NCBI RefSeq assembly: GCF_934754915.1
Contig: NZ_CAKVKB010000077.1
Span: 1 to 17,778, forward strand
DNA length: 17,778 nt
Origin: an uncultured Clostridium sp.
GTDB taxonomy: Bacteria > Bacillota > Clostridia > Clostridiales > Clostridiaceae
Direction of reading: 5' to 3'
Below are positions 1 to 7,576 of this stretch, one piece after another (position 1 is the first letter of the stretch; every line of letters starts with the position of its first letter). The translations under genes and the position numbers were made by a program. The notes under the pieces were generated by a model that worked only from the letters and a program-made list of their open reading frames with translations, had not been told where the DNA came from and made no database searches.

Positions 1-41
1 CTGCACGGGAGACTGTGTGGAAGAGTAGGACGTTGCCAGGT
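1..41 (+). rRNA. rrf: 5S ribosomal RNA, 3' end (partial)
   Basis: The first bases match the conserved 3' end of bacterial 5S rRNA, including GAGTAGGACGTTGCCAGG, with the preceding GC-rich segment forming part of the helix arms. Only about the last third of the molecule is in the window, and the rest of the rRNA operon would lie to the left. A strong hairpin terminator follows within ten bases, as expected at the end of an rRNA operon. The exact mature 3' end is approximate. Confidence 0.88.
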
Positions 42-47
42 AAGTAT

Positions 48-80
48 AAGGATAGTTAGAAATAACTATCCTTTTTATTA
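48..80 (+). terminator. rRNA operon terminator
   Basis: A perfect 11-bp stem (48-58 with 63-73, AAGGATAGTTA arm) closes a GAAA tetraloop. It runs directly into a T-rich tail. It sits just after the 5S rRNA end, so it most likely terminates the rRNA operon. Confidence 0.9.
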
Positions 81-179
81 TTTTATTTTAAATGTATTTA
101 TAATTTAAAAATAAATACTAATAAAGTTTTGAATTTATATATGTCACAATTGTTTTTATATTTATCAATCAGATAAATT

Positions 180-1501
180 TTGAATACAATTTTAATTGGT
201 TATAAACCTAATCAAGTTAAAAAAGCAGTATTTAAAATGCCTGTAGATGCTGAAAAATTTAGGGTTGTAAATGATATTACAGGAGAAACTGTTTATGAGG
301 GAAATCTTGAAGGTGAAATATATGATAAATCAGCTGGCGAAAATGATTGTTTTGGTTATTTTTCTGAATTAAAAACACCTGGACATATAGAATTGAAGCA
401 GATGGTTTAGGTAGCTCATATAAATTTAATATTGGCGAAAATATTTATGACAAAACATTTAAAGATATATTTAAATTCTTTTATTTTCAAAGATGTGGTG
501 AAAAGTTAACATCTGAATATGCAAGTAAATGGAGTCATGAGAAATGTCATTCAAGTTTAGCGAGAATATATGGAACTGAGGATAAAATTGATGTTTCAGG
601 TGGATGGCATGATGCTGGTGATTATGGCAGATATATGGTTGCATATGGAAAGACTATGGGTGATTTGTTATCTGCATATAATGAAAATAGGGACGTATTT
701 GGAGATGATTTTAATATTCCTGAAAGTAACAATGGAATTCCAGATATTTTAGATGAAATAAAGCCACAATTAAATTGGATGTTAAAAATGCAGAATCAGG
801 AAAATGGTGGTGTATATCATAAAGTAAGTTGCACTAGCTTTCCATCAGTTATAATGCCGGATAAGAAAAATAATGAATTAATTGTGTGTCCTATTTCTAT
901 AACAGCAACTGCTAATTTTGCTGCAGTAATGGCAATGGCTTATGAAACATTTAAAGATATAGACAGTGATTTAGCGAATAAATATATAAATGCAGGAGAG
1001 AGGGCTTGGGAATATATCGAAAGAAGTCCTGACAAGGGAGGAAATGGATTTGTAAATCCCTCTGGTATACATACAGGAGAATATCCTGATAGGTTTGATG
1101 ATGATGATATATATTGGGCTGCAGCACAATTATTTAAAGCAACAGGAAAAGATAAATACAATGAAGCTTTTAAAGAATTATTTAAAAAGTATGGAATGAT
1201 GCCTGGCTATGATTTGGCTAAATTAGGATATTATGGAACTATTGCATATATTAATTCCGATAAAGGAGATGAAGGTATAAGAACACAATTAAAAAATAAA
1301 ATGATAAAAAAAGCAGTACCAGGTATGCTTGTAGCAGGAACAAATTGTATTTTGGGTGATGCTATTGCAAAAAATTTATTTATAAATGAACCTGCTGCTA
1401 AATGTTATATAGATTCTAGAGAAGTTTACTCAGTTAATGAAGTTGATATTTACTGGAATTCAGCATTAATTTATTTAATGAGTAAAACTGTTATGAAGTA
1501 A
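180..1501 (+). pseudogene. Glycoside hydrolase family 9 (cellulase-type) remnant, frameshifted and internally deleted
   Basis: Two reading frames together encode a GH9 enzyme. The first (180-410, 76 aa) is a cellulase N-terminal Ig-like domain. The second continues from about 386 to 1501 and carries the catalytic domain, with the GGWHDAGDYGRY motif (the DAGD aspartates act as nucleophile/base) and, near the C-terminus, the NEVDIYWNSAL block with the catalytic Glu. The second frame reads through the expected IEADGLG and FYFQRCG blocks before its first ATG at 635, so the two pieces fit together if one base is restored near 384-388. The catalytic part is only about 340 residues. I cannot find the usual WGSN, YILG-N-P and HHR segments: the protein passes directly from KNKMIKKA to VPGMLVAG, consistent with loss of roughly 100 or more residues. 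There is no signal peptide, the only start is a TTG, and no ribosome binding site is visible. Almost certainly a dead gene; the family assignment is secure. Confidence 0.85.
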
Positions 1502-1570
1502 TTATTAAATTATAATAGATTATAATTACAACTATATATGATTTTAAAAATACAGAAAATAATATATAAT

Positions 1571-1599
1571 TTTACAAATATTTATATTAGTGATATAAT
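1571..1599 (+). promoter_or_regulatory. Promoter of the lysine riboswitch-dapA unit
   Basis: The -35 is TTTACA (1571-1576) and the -10 is TATAAT (1594-1599), spaced 17 bp, with an extended -10 TG at 1591-1592. Transcription would start near 1606, a few bases before the riboswitch aptamer. Confidence 0.75.
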
Positions 1600-1614
1600 A
1601 GGTATAATTTAATA

Positions 1615-1790
1615 CAGGAAACCTATGGTAGAGGTGCCATTAATAAAGATTAACTATCAGGAGCTTGCAGGTGTTGATTGATAGTGAAAGGTATAATGGC
1701 CGAAGGAAGAAGGCAGGCATGTTTTCTTTCTGGGCATATATAAAAAATATATATGACTGTCACATTTGTGGAGCGCTACAATGGTTAACA
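1615..1790 (+). promoter_or_regulatory. Lysine riboswitch (L-box) aptamer
   Basis: The conserved L-box blocks appear in order: AGAGGTGCC at the P1/P2 junction, AGTGAAAGG, GGCCGAAGG, ACTGTCAC and GGAGCGCTAC. The helices can be drawn. P1 pairs 1619-1630 with 1776-1786 (one bulge). P2 pairs GCCATTA (1636-1642) with TAATGGC (1694-1700). P3 pairs ACTATCA (1653-1659) with TGATAGT (1679-1685). An A/T hairpin CATATATA/TATATATG (1735-1755) forms P5. The downstream gene is dapA, a classic target, so high lysine should stabilise P1 and favour termination at 1893-1920. The 3' strand of P1 and the bases after it (1783-1798) can also pair with 1860-1875, a possible alternative helix. Confidence 0.92.
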
Positions 1791-1892
1791 AAATTGATTT
1801 AACTAAAATATTAATAGAAAAATTCTACTAATAATATGATTTTTGATATTGATTAATAGTCAGTTTTGTTTTAACTTTAAGTGATTAACTCT

Positions 1893-1920
1893 ACCCGTTG
1901 GTTTAACCAACGGGTTTTCT
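1893..1920 (+). terminator. Riboswitch-controlled terminator before dapA
   Basis: ACCCGTTGG (1893-1901) pairs with CCAACGGGT (1907-1915) around a TTTAA loop and is followed by TTTCTTATTT. It lies between the lysine aptamer and the dapA ribosome binding site, the expected place for a transcription-attenuating expression platform. Confidence 0.88.
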
Positions 1921-1957
1921 TATTTGAATGATTAAATTTCAAGGAGTGAATCTATTA

Positions 1958-2827
1958 ATGAAAGTACAAGGAGTTATGGTACCACTGATAACACCATTTA
2001 AAAATGGGGAAATTGATTATGAATCTTATTCAAGGATGATAAATCATTTAATTGAGCAAGGCATTGATGGGATAATCCCTCTTGCTACTACAGGTGAATC
2101 ACCTACTATTTCTGAAAGTGAATATATTAATATATTAGAAAAAACAATTGAATGTACAAAGAAAAGAGTCTCTATTTATACTGGACTTGGTGGAAATAAT
2201 ACAATAGATGTCATAAAAAAATTAAAGCTTGTAGAAAAATATGATATTGATGGTATATTATCTGTTGCGCCATATTATTCAAGACCAAATCAAAAAGGAT
2301 TATATGAACATTTTAAGGCTATATCTCAATCAACAGATATGAATATTATTATATATAATATTCCATATAGAACAGGTATTAATATTGAAAATGATACATT
2401 AAGAAAATTATCAAAATTAAGTAATATAGTTGGAGTAAAAGACTGTTCTGGAGATATGAAGCAGACTACAGATTTATTAATTAACAGACCATCAGATTTT
2501 TCAATAATGACAGGTGAAGATGCTTATTTCTATACAACTCTTGTTTTAGGTGGAGATGGTGGAATAATGGCATCAGCAAATGTTAGAACTAAGGAATTTG
2601 TAGAAGTTTATAATTTAGTAAAGGACAATAATCACAAAGAGGCTTTTGAGAAATGGAAGAAACTATATAACATGATACCATTACTATTTACAGAACCAAA
2701 TCCAACACCAATTAAATACTGTTTAAAAAAATTAGGATTAATAGATTCTGATGAAGTTAGACTTCCATTAGTTAATATAAGTAGCGAGCTAGAAGGAAAA
2801 CTCAATTCTTTTTTTGATAATCTATAA
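1958..2827 (+). CDS. dapA: 4-hydroxy-tetrahydrodipicolinate synthase
   Basis: DapA condenses pyruvate with aspartate semialdehyde, the first committed step of diaminopimelate and lysine synthesis in the cytoplasm. The 289-residue protein has the family length and motifs: TTGES near residue 45, the YY-RPNQKGLY-HF segment, catalytic Tyr133 (in YNIPYRTG) and the Schiff-base Lys161 (in GVKDCSGD), both at the standard family positions. I chose the ATG at 1958 because AAGGAG lies 11 bases upstream (1941-1946) and the protein then begins MKVQGVMVPLITPF, as usual for DapA. An in-frame ATG at 1928 abuts the terminator tail, has no ribosome binding site and would add ten atypical residues. A lysine riboswitch in the leader supports a true DapA over a sialate or other aldolase of the same superfamily. 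The gene appears monocistronic, ending at a hairpin near 2861-2966. Confidence 0.95.
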   Translation: MKVQGVMVPLITPFKNGEIDYESYSRMINHLIEQGIDGIIPLATTGESPTISESEYINILEKTIECTKKRVSIYTGLGGNNTIDVIKKLKLVEKYDIDGILSVAPYYSRPNQKGLYEHFKAISQSTDMNIIIYNIPYRTGINIENDTLRKLSKLSNIVGVKDCSGDMKQTTDLLINRPSDFSIMTGEDAYFYTTLVLGGDGGIMASANVRTKEFVEVYNLVKDNNHKEAFEKWKKLYNMIPLLFTEPNPTPIKYCLKKLGLIDSDEVRLPLVNISSELEGKLNSFFDNL

Positions 2828-2860
2828 ATATAGAATTAAAAATGAATAGAAATTATTTTT

Positions 2861-2966
2861 AAGAAACTGTTGCACAGAAATCAAGTCACGCCATATATAG
2901 TATCAAGTAATTTGATTAATATGCTGTATATAGCAGATAAATTTTTTAATGTGACAGTTCTTTTTC
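2861..2966 (+). terminator. Long hairpin terminator after dapA
   Basis: AAGAAACTGTTGCACA (2861-2876) pairs, with small bulges, with TGTGACAGTTCTT (2950-2962), and the right arm runs into TTTTTC. The roughly 70-nt interior has its own weak dyad (CATATATAG near 2892, CTGTATATAG near 2924). The position and T-run suggest termination of dapA transcription. Confidence 0.6.
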
Positions 2967-3150
2967 TATGTAAGAAAGTATGAAAATTTTAAGGTTAAAA
3001 TTTAGTTAAGTGAATGGATTATAAACATGAAAAGTATTAACTATAAGTAAAAAATAAATAATTATTACTTAATGTGGTAAAAAATACTTTGACTAGCATT
3101 ATAGTTAAGAGTAATATAAGAACTGACAAAAATTTAATAAGGAGTGGTTA
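2967..3150 (+). other. AT-rich gap between dapA terminator and SulP gene
   Basis: The dapA to SulP gap (2828-3150) holds the long hairpin and the SulP promoter. I see no ORF, RNA gene or repeat in the remainder, which is plain AT-rich spacer. Confidence 0.6.
3089..3117 (+). promoter_or_regulatory. Promoter of the SulP transporter gene
   Basis: TTGACT (3089-3094) and TAATAT (3112-3117) are spaced 17 bp, giving a start near 3124 and a leader of about 27 nt. Confidence 0.6.
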
Positions 3151-4803
3151 ATGATGATGCCCAAGTTCTTTTCAATGATTAAGAACAAGGAAATTACTAA
3201 ACAACAAATAATGAAGGATATTATAGCAGGTATTATTGTTGCTATTATAGCATTACCTTTATCAATAGCTCTTGCAATAGCATCAGGAGTTTCACCAGAA
3301 AAAGGACTTATAACAGCAATATTTGCAGGTTTTGTAATATCATTTTTAGGGGGCAGTAAAGTTCAGATTGGTGGACCAACAGCTGCATTTGTAACAATTA
3401 TTTATTCAATAATACAAGAGCATGGATTAGATGGACTAATCACAGCAGTAATAATGGCTGGTGTTATACTTGTAATAATGGGATTATTAAAGTTTGGAAC
3501 ATTAATAAAATATATACCTAAAACTATAACTGTAGGATTTACAGCTGGTATAGCATTAACATTAGTATCTACACAATTTAAAGATTTATTAGGATTAAAG
3601 ATTGATAATGTTCCTTCTGAATTTTTACCAAAATGGGAAAGCTATTTCGAAAATATAAATACATTAAACATATGGTCATTAGGAATAGGAGTTTTATGTA
3701 TTGCTATTATAGTTTTATGGCCAATGATAAATAAAACAATACCAGGGTCAATGATAGCGTTAATTATAGCAACATTAATAGTAAAATTTATGAATATTCC
3801 AATAGATACTATTGGAAGCAGGTTTACTGAAATTTCGTCAGCAATACCAGTTCCAACATTGCCTTCATTCAGTATTTCAACAATAAATAAATTATTTGTT
3901 CCAGCAGTTACTATAGCAATATTAGGTGCATTAGAATCACTTTTATCAGCAGTTGTAGCAGATGAAATGATTGGAGATACTCATGATTCAAATATGGAAC
4001 TTGTAGCACAGGGATTAGCTAACATTGCATCAGGGTTATTTGGAGGAATTCCTGCAACAGGAGCTATAGCAAGAACTGCATCTAATGTTAAGTCAGGAGG
4101 AAGAAGTCCTATTTCCGGAATGGTCCATGCTGTGACATTATTAATAACAATGATTGTTTTAATGCCATTAGCAAAAATGATACCAATGACAGCATTATCA
4201 GCAATATTGATAGTTGTGGCTTATAATATGAGTGGATGGAGAACTTTTAAAGAATTATTAAAAGCTCCTAAAAGTGATATAGCTGTCTTATTAATAACTT
4301 TTGGATGTACAGTGATATTTGATTTAGTTGTTGCAATTGGTTTTGGTATGATAATGACAATGGCATTATTTATGAAAAGAGTAAGTGATACAACAGAAAT
4401 TAGGGATCTTGTAGATGAAGAAGTTTTTGATGATGAGATAACAAAAGTACTTAGAAAAGCAAATGGGAAAATAAATGTATATCAGGTTAATGGACCAATG
4501 TTCTTTGGTGTAGTACAAGATTTTATCAGTAAAATGAAAGAATTAGAAGCAACTACAGAAGTTGTAATACTTGATATGAGACATACTCATGCTGTTGATG
4601 CTACTGCAATAGATGCAATGACAAAACTTCTTAAACAGTGTGAGAAACTTAATATAAAGCTATATTTAACTCATGTTCAAGAGCAGCCTATGAAAGTTTT
4701 AAATAAGATGGGATTCTCAATAAAAGTTGGAGAGGACAATATATTTGAAACAAAAACGGAAGCAATTGAAGATGCATATGAATATGTTAAGAATTTAGCA
4801 TAA
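3151..4803 (+). CDS. SulP (SLC26) family anion transporter with C-terminal STAS domain
   Basis: A 550-residue membrane protein of the SulP family, which moves sulfate, bicarbonate or dicarboxylates across the cytoplasmic membrane. Residues about 20-410 hold the hydrophobic transport core (10 or more membrane segments), with the family-typical N-terminal stretch (AGIIVAIIALPLSIALAIASG) and GGPTAAF near residue 74. Residues about 430-550 form a STAS domain (NGPMFFG, VVILDMRH, AVDATAID). Length is normal for the family. AAGGAG (3139-3144) precedes three consecutive ATG codons (3151, 3154, 3157). The first gives 6-nt spacing, but 3154 is equally possible. No carbonic anhydrase or sulfate-assimilation gene is adjacent, so the substrate cannot be deduced. 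It has its own promoter and terminator and is probably monocistronic. Confidence 0.9.
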   Translation: MMMPKFFSMIKNKEITKQQIMKDIIAGIIVAIIALPLSIALAIASGVSPEKGLITAIFAGFVISFLGGSKVQIGGPTAAFVTIIYSIIQEHGLDGLITAVIMAGVILVIMGLLKFGTLIKYIPKTITVGFTAGIALTLVSTQFKDLLGLKIDNVPSEFLPKWESYFENINTLNIWSLGIGVLCIAIIVLWPMINKTIPGSMIALIIATLIVKFMNIPIDTIGSRFTEISSAIPVPTLPSFSISTINKLFVPAVTIAILGALESLLSAVVADEMIGDTHDSNMELVAQGLANIASGLFGGIPATGAIARTASNVKSGGRSPISGMVHAVTLLITMIVLMPLAKMIPMTALSAILIVVAYNMSGWRTFKELLKAPKSDIAVLLITFGCTVIFDLVVAIGFGMIMTMALFMKRVSDTTEIRDLVDEEVFDDEITKVLRKANGKINVYQVNGPMFFGVVQDFISKMKELEATTEVVILDMRHTHAVDATAIDAMTKLLKQCEKLNIKLYLTHVQEQPMKVLNKMGFSIKVGEDNIFETKTEAIEDAYEYVKNLA

Positions 4804-4820
4804 AAAGTTACATAGTTGAT

Positions 4821-4857
4821 AAAATTAAAGACTGACAATAAATCAGTCTTTAATTTT
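4821..4857 (+). terminator. Terminator after the SulP gene
   Basis: A perfect 15-bp inverted repeat (4821-4835 with 4843-4857) encloses a 7-nt loop. The right arm itself ends in TTTAATTTT. It lies 17 bases after the SulP stop codon. Confidence 0.9.
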
Positions 4858-5154
4858 ATGATTAAATATATTTAATTGTTAATATTATAACTGCAATTTA
4901 TAATGCATAGTGAAATTTTTGCATATTATGTGGTTATATTTATAGAAACAGATATAAATAATTATATTGAAAAGAAATTTCTAGGGATAAGTATTAACAT
5001 AAATTTATGAAGTAATACTGAAATTTTATTGTAATAGTTTGATAAAAATGAATGCTTTAATTAAATTTATTTACGGTTTAAATTTGGATATATTGAAAAA
5101 GATATATTACAATTGTATGGTTAATATAAATAAAAAATAATAGGGGTGTTACTC
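4858..5154 (+). other. AT-rich intergenic stretch before the phosphotransferase
   Basis: About 300 bases with no ORF of note, no repeat and no RNA-like structure. The only signal is a possible promoter at its right end (5093-5121). Confidence 0.6.
5093..5121 (+). promoter_or_regulatory. Possible promoter of the phosphotransferase gene
   Basis: TTGAAA (5093-5098) and TATGGT (5116-5121) are spaced 17 bp. The -10 matches four of six consensus positions, so this is a modest candidate. Confidence 0.4.
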
Positions 5155-6096
5155 ATGGAGAAAAATTGGGAAAGAAGCATACCATTTTTTCATATTAATG
5201 CAGAAACAGTTTATAGTCTTGTTAGAGAGATTATAAAGAAAGATGATATAGTTGATATAGAACAAGCTCAGGAGGGATGTAGAACAAGCAATTACATAAT
5301 TTCTGATATTAACAACCATAAGTATGTCTTAAAGATATTTTCAGATGAAGAACATCAATATAAAAAAGAGTGTAGAATATTGAATATGCTCAAAAATGAA
5401 ATACCAGTTCAGGACATTCTTAAATCTGACAGATCAATAAGCATAGGAAATAGATATTATATTATATACAAGTATATAGAAGGCATAACACTATCACAAT
5501 CATTGAGTGCTGGACAAATGATAAGTGAAAAGATCGTTAAGCAGGCTGCATCAATTCTTGCACAGATACATAAATTCAGATTTGAAGAAGCTGGCTTTCT
5601 AGATGACAATCTTTTAATAACAAATAAATTAATGCCTTTAAATGAATGGTATGAAAAATTTATTACTTCAAAAGTTGAAAATAGGATAGGGAAAGAGTGT
5701 GTCAAAAGTATAAGGTCACTAATTAAAAAATATGAAGAAGACTTATTAAAACTTGATTGTGATATTAGGCTAGTTCATGGTGATTTTCAAGGGACAAATA
5801 TATTAGTGCACAATGATGAAATTAATGGAATAATTGATTGGGAATTTGCTATGGCTGGACATCCTCTTTCAGATATAGGGCAATTTTTCAGATATGAAGA
5901 ATATTTTAATGAGAAATTAATATATATATTCGAAAATGAATATAGAGAAAAATCTGATTATATACTACCTGAAAATTGGTATAATCTCTGTAAAATAAGG
6001 GATTTAGCTAATCTACTTCAGCTTATTGGATTTAACCAGGAAATGCCTAATAAATATGGAAAAATAAAAAGAATAATATTTAAATTAATTAAATAA
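5155..6096 (+). CDS. APH/choline-kinase-fold phosphotransferase, substrate unknown
   Basis: A 313-residue soluble protein with the aminoglycoside phosphotransferase (APH) kinase fold. The N-lobe includes YVLKIF near residues 57-62 (the ATP-binding Lys). The C-lobe has the catalytic loop LVHGDFQGTNILV (His208, Asp210, Asn215) and the metal-binding IDWE (Asp228), followed by HPLSDIGQFFR. These are the standard kinase catalytic residues, so the enzyme should be active. Family members phosphorylate aminoglycosides, choline, sugars or other small alcohols. Nothing here identifies the substrate, and chromosomal clostridial members should not be assumed to give antibiotic resistance. I chose ATG 5155 because AGGGGTG (5142-5148) lies 6 bases upstream. 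A GTG at 5146 would add three residues but overlaps that site. It stands alone, downstream of a weak promoter candidate. Confidence 0.85.
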   Translation: MEKNWERSIPFFHINAETVYSLVREIIKKDDIVDIEQAQEGCRTSNYIISDINNHKYVLKIFSDEEHQYKKECRILNMLKNEIPVQDILKSDRSISIGNRYYIIYKYIEGITLSQSLSAGQMISEKIVKQAASILAQIHKFRFEEAGFLDDNLLITNKLMPLNEWYEKFITSKVENRIGKECVKSIRSLIKKYEEDLLKLDCDIRLVHGDFQGTNILVHNDEINGIIDWEFAMAGHPLSDIGQFFRYEEYFNEKLIYIFENEYREKSDYILPENWYNLCKIRDLANLLQLIGFNQEMPNKYGKIKRIIFKLIK

Positions 6097-6119
6097 TGAT
6101 AAAAAAATTACAATAAATG

Positions 6120-6148
6120 TTGACTTTAGAAAAAAATAATAATATAAT
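6120..6148 (+). promoter_or_regulatory. Consensus promoter upstream of amtB-glnB
   Basis: TTGACT (6120-6125), a 17-bp spacer and a perfect TATAAT (6143-6148) predict a start near 6155. It lies just after the phosphotransferase stop and immediately before a terminator hairpin, so the amtB transcript would begin with that hairpin. Confidence 0.75.
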
Positions 6149-6161
6149 AAGAACATGAACA

Positions 6162-6217
6162 ATGGAGTTCAATAAATTTACTATAAGTAAGGTAGATTTA
6201 TTGAGCTCCATTTTTTT
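6162..6217 (+). terminator. Terminator/possible attenuator in the amtB leader
   Basis: A 20-bp uninterrupted stem (6162-6181 with 6192-6211, only two G-U pairs) with a 10-nt loop is followed by seven T residues in all. It is a textbook intrinsic terminator. It could end the phosphotransferase transcript, but a consensus promoter lies between that gene and the hairpin, so it may also attenuate amtB expression. Confidence 0.9.
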
Positions 6218-6257
6218 GTAAAGATTTTTTCTAGCGCTATGGAAAGAGTAAAAATAA

Positions 6258-6284
6258 TATAACAAACAGAGTTTTTTTGTTATA
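6258..6284 (+). promoter_or_regulatory. Small AT hairpin just upstream of the amtB ribosome binding site
   Basis: TATAACAAA (6258-6266) pairs with TTTGTTATA (6276-6284), 9 bp with a 9-nt loop, ending six bases before AGGAGG (6290-6295). It may be incidental or may influence translation; it is weak because it is mostly A-T pairs. Confidence 0.35.
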
Positions 6285-6301
6285 AAATTAGGAGGAGTAT
6301 T

Positions 6302-7549
6302 ATGGAAGTAAATTTAGCAGATAGTGCATTTATTATTATTTGTTCTGCATTTGTATTTTTTATGACACCTGGACTTGCTTTTTTCTATGGTGGAATGGTT
6401 AGAAGGAAAAATGTATTAAATACTATTATGGCAGCGTTTTTTTGTTGTGGATTAGCATCGTTAATGTGGGTGCTTATAGGTTATTCTTTATCATTTGGAA
6501 AAGATTTTCATGGAATTATTGGTGGATTTAATCATTTGTGTTTAAGTGGTGTTGGTGCAGAACCTAATTCTTCATATGCAGGTACATTACCTGAATTATT
6601 ATTTGCATTATTTCAAATGATGTTTGCAATAATTACACCAGCATTGATAACAGGATCTTTAACAGGCAGAATGAGATTTTCAGCTCTATTTATATTTATA
6701 GCAGTATGGACTGTATTAGTTTATTATCCAATGGCTCACATGGTATGGGGAGATGGTGGATTAATAAAAGGTCTTGGAGCAGTAGATTTTGCTGGCGGTA
6801 ATGTAGTGCATATAAGCTCTGGGGTATCAGGTCTTGTAGCATGTATTGTTCTTGGAAAAAGAAAAGGATATGGGATGATATCCTATAAACCTCATAATAT
6901 TCCTTTTGTGGTTCTTGGGGCAGCACTTTTATGGTTTGGATGGTTCGGATTTAATGCAGGAAGTGCACTTACAGCAGATTCACTTGCAGTACATGCATTT
7001 ATGACTACTAATACATCAGCTGCGGCAGCTATGTTATCATGGATGCTTGTAGAAAAAATTGCACATGGAAAACCAACAATGCTTGGTGCTGCAACAGGAG
7101 CTGTTGTTGGTTTAGTTGCTATTACTCCTGGAGCTGGATTTGTTCCAATATGGTCATCTATAATAATTGGTGCATTAGTATCACCAATATGTTATACATT
7201 TATGGGATTTGTTAAGAACAAGTTTGGTTATGACGATTCTCTTGATGCTTTTGGATGTCATGGTATAGGAGGAGTCTGGGGCGGTATTGCAACAGGATTA
7301 TTTACACAAACTTCTATAAATTCAGGTGCTGAATGGAATGGACTATTTTTTGGAGATTATAGACTTTTTGTTGCACAAGTTTTAAGTATTGTAATTACAG
7401 CAGTTTTTGCAGGAGTTTTAACATATATAATATTAAAAGTAATAGGATTATTTATGAATATAAGAGTTGAAGCTTCAGAAGAAGCAGATGGACTTGATAT
7501 TGCAGAGCATGGAGAATCAGCTTACCCTGCATTCACTGGATTAGATTAA
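6302..7549 (+). CDS. amtB: Ammonium transporter (Amt/MEP/Rh family)
   Basis: A 415-residue polytopic membrane protein that conducts ammonium/ammonia into the cell, working as a trimer. Family signatures are clear: an N-terminal segment MTPGLAFFYGGMVRRKNVL, MVWGDGG, GGNVVHISSG, and the two pore histidines in MAHMVWG (His146) and FGCHGIGGVWGG (His320). About 11 membrane segments are expected. No signal peptide is evident, as in many Gram-positive Amt proteins. AGGAGG (6290-6295) gives a well-placed start at 6302. The PII gene follows after a 27-nt gap, the conserved amtB-glnK arrangement in which PII plugs the channel when nitrogen is plentiful. Expression may be controlled by the promoter-hairpin leader at 6120-6217. 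Confidence 0.96.
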   Translation: MEVNLADSAFIIICSAFVFFMTPGLAFFYGGMVRRKNVLNTIMAAFFCCGLASLMWVLIGYSLSFGKDFHGIIGGFNHLCLSGVGAEPNSSYAGTLPELLFALFQMMFAIITPALITGSLTGRMRFSALFIFIAVWTVLVYYPMAHMVWGDGGLIKGLGAVDFAGGNVVHISSGVSGLVACIVLGKRKGYGMISYKPHNIPFVVLGAALLWFGWFGFNAGSALTADSLAVHAFMTTNTSAAAAMLSWMLVEKIAHGKPTMLGAATGAVVGLVAITPGAGFVPIWSSIIIGALVSPICYTFMGFVKNKFGYDDSLDAFGCHGIGGVWGGIATGLFTQTSINSGAEWNGLFFGDYRLFVAQVLSIVITAVFAGVLTYIILKVIGLFMNIRVEASEEADGLDIAEHGESAYPAFTGLD

Positions 7550-7576
7550 AATTAAGTTGAAAGGTGATAGGTAAAT

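Noticed and set aside
940..1161. Minus-strand frame of 73 codons within the GH9 region
   Set aside because: It is the antisense of the GH9 catalytic frame, with no ribosome binding site or recognisable protein motif.
1928..1957. Upstream in-frame ATG for dapA
   Set aside because: It directly follows the terminator tail, lacks a ribosome binding site and adds residues that DapA proteins do not have.
5155..6096. Aminoglycoside resistance gene
   Set aside because: The protein has the shared APH kinase fold, but that fold covers many metabolic kinases, and nothing in the context (no mobile element) indicates resistance.
6155..6300. ANTAR-type two-hexaloop leader or a glutamine riboswitch ahead of amtB
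   Set aside because: I looked for paired six-base loops with A at position 1 and G at position 4, and for conserved glutamine-aptamer blocks, and found neither. The terminator loop has ten bases.
6218..6301. Sigma-54 promoter ahead of amtB
   Set aside because: No GG-N10-GC element of the -24/-12 type is present.
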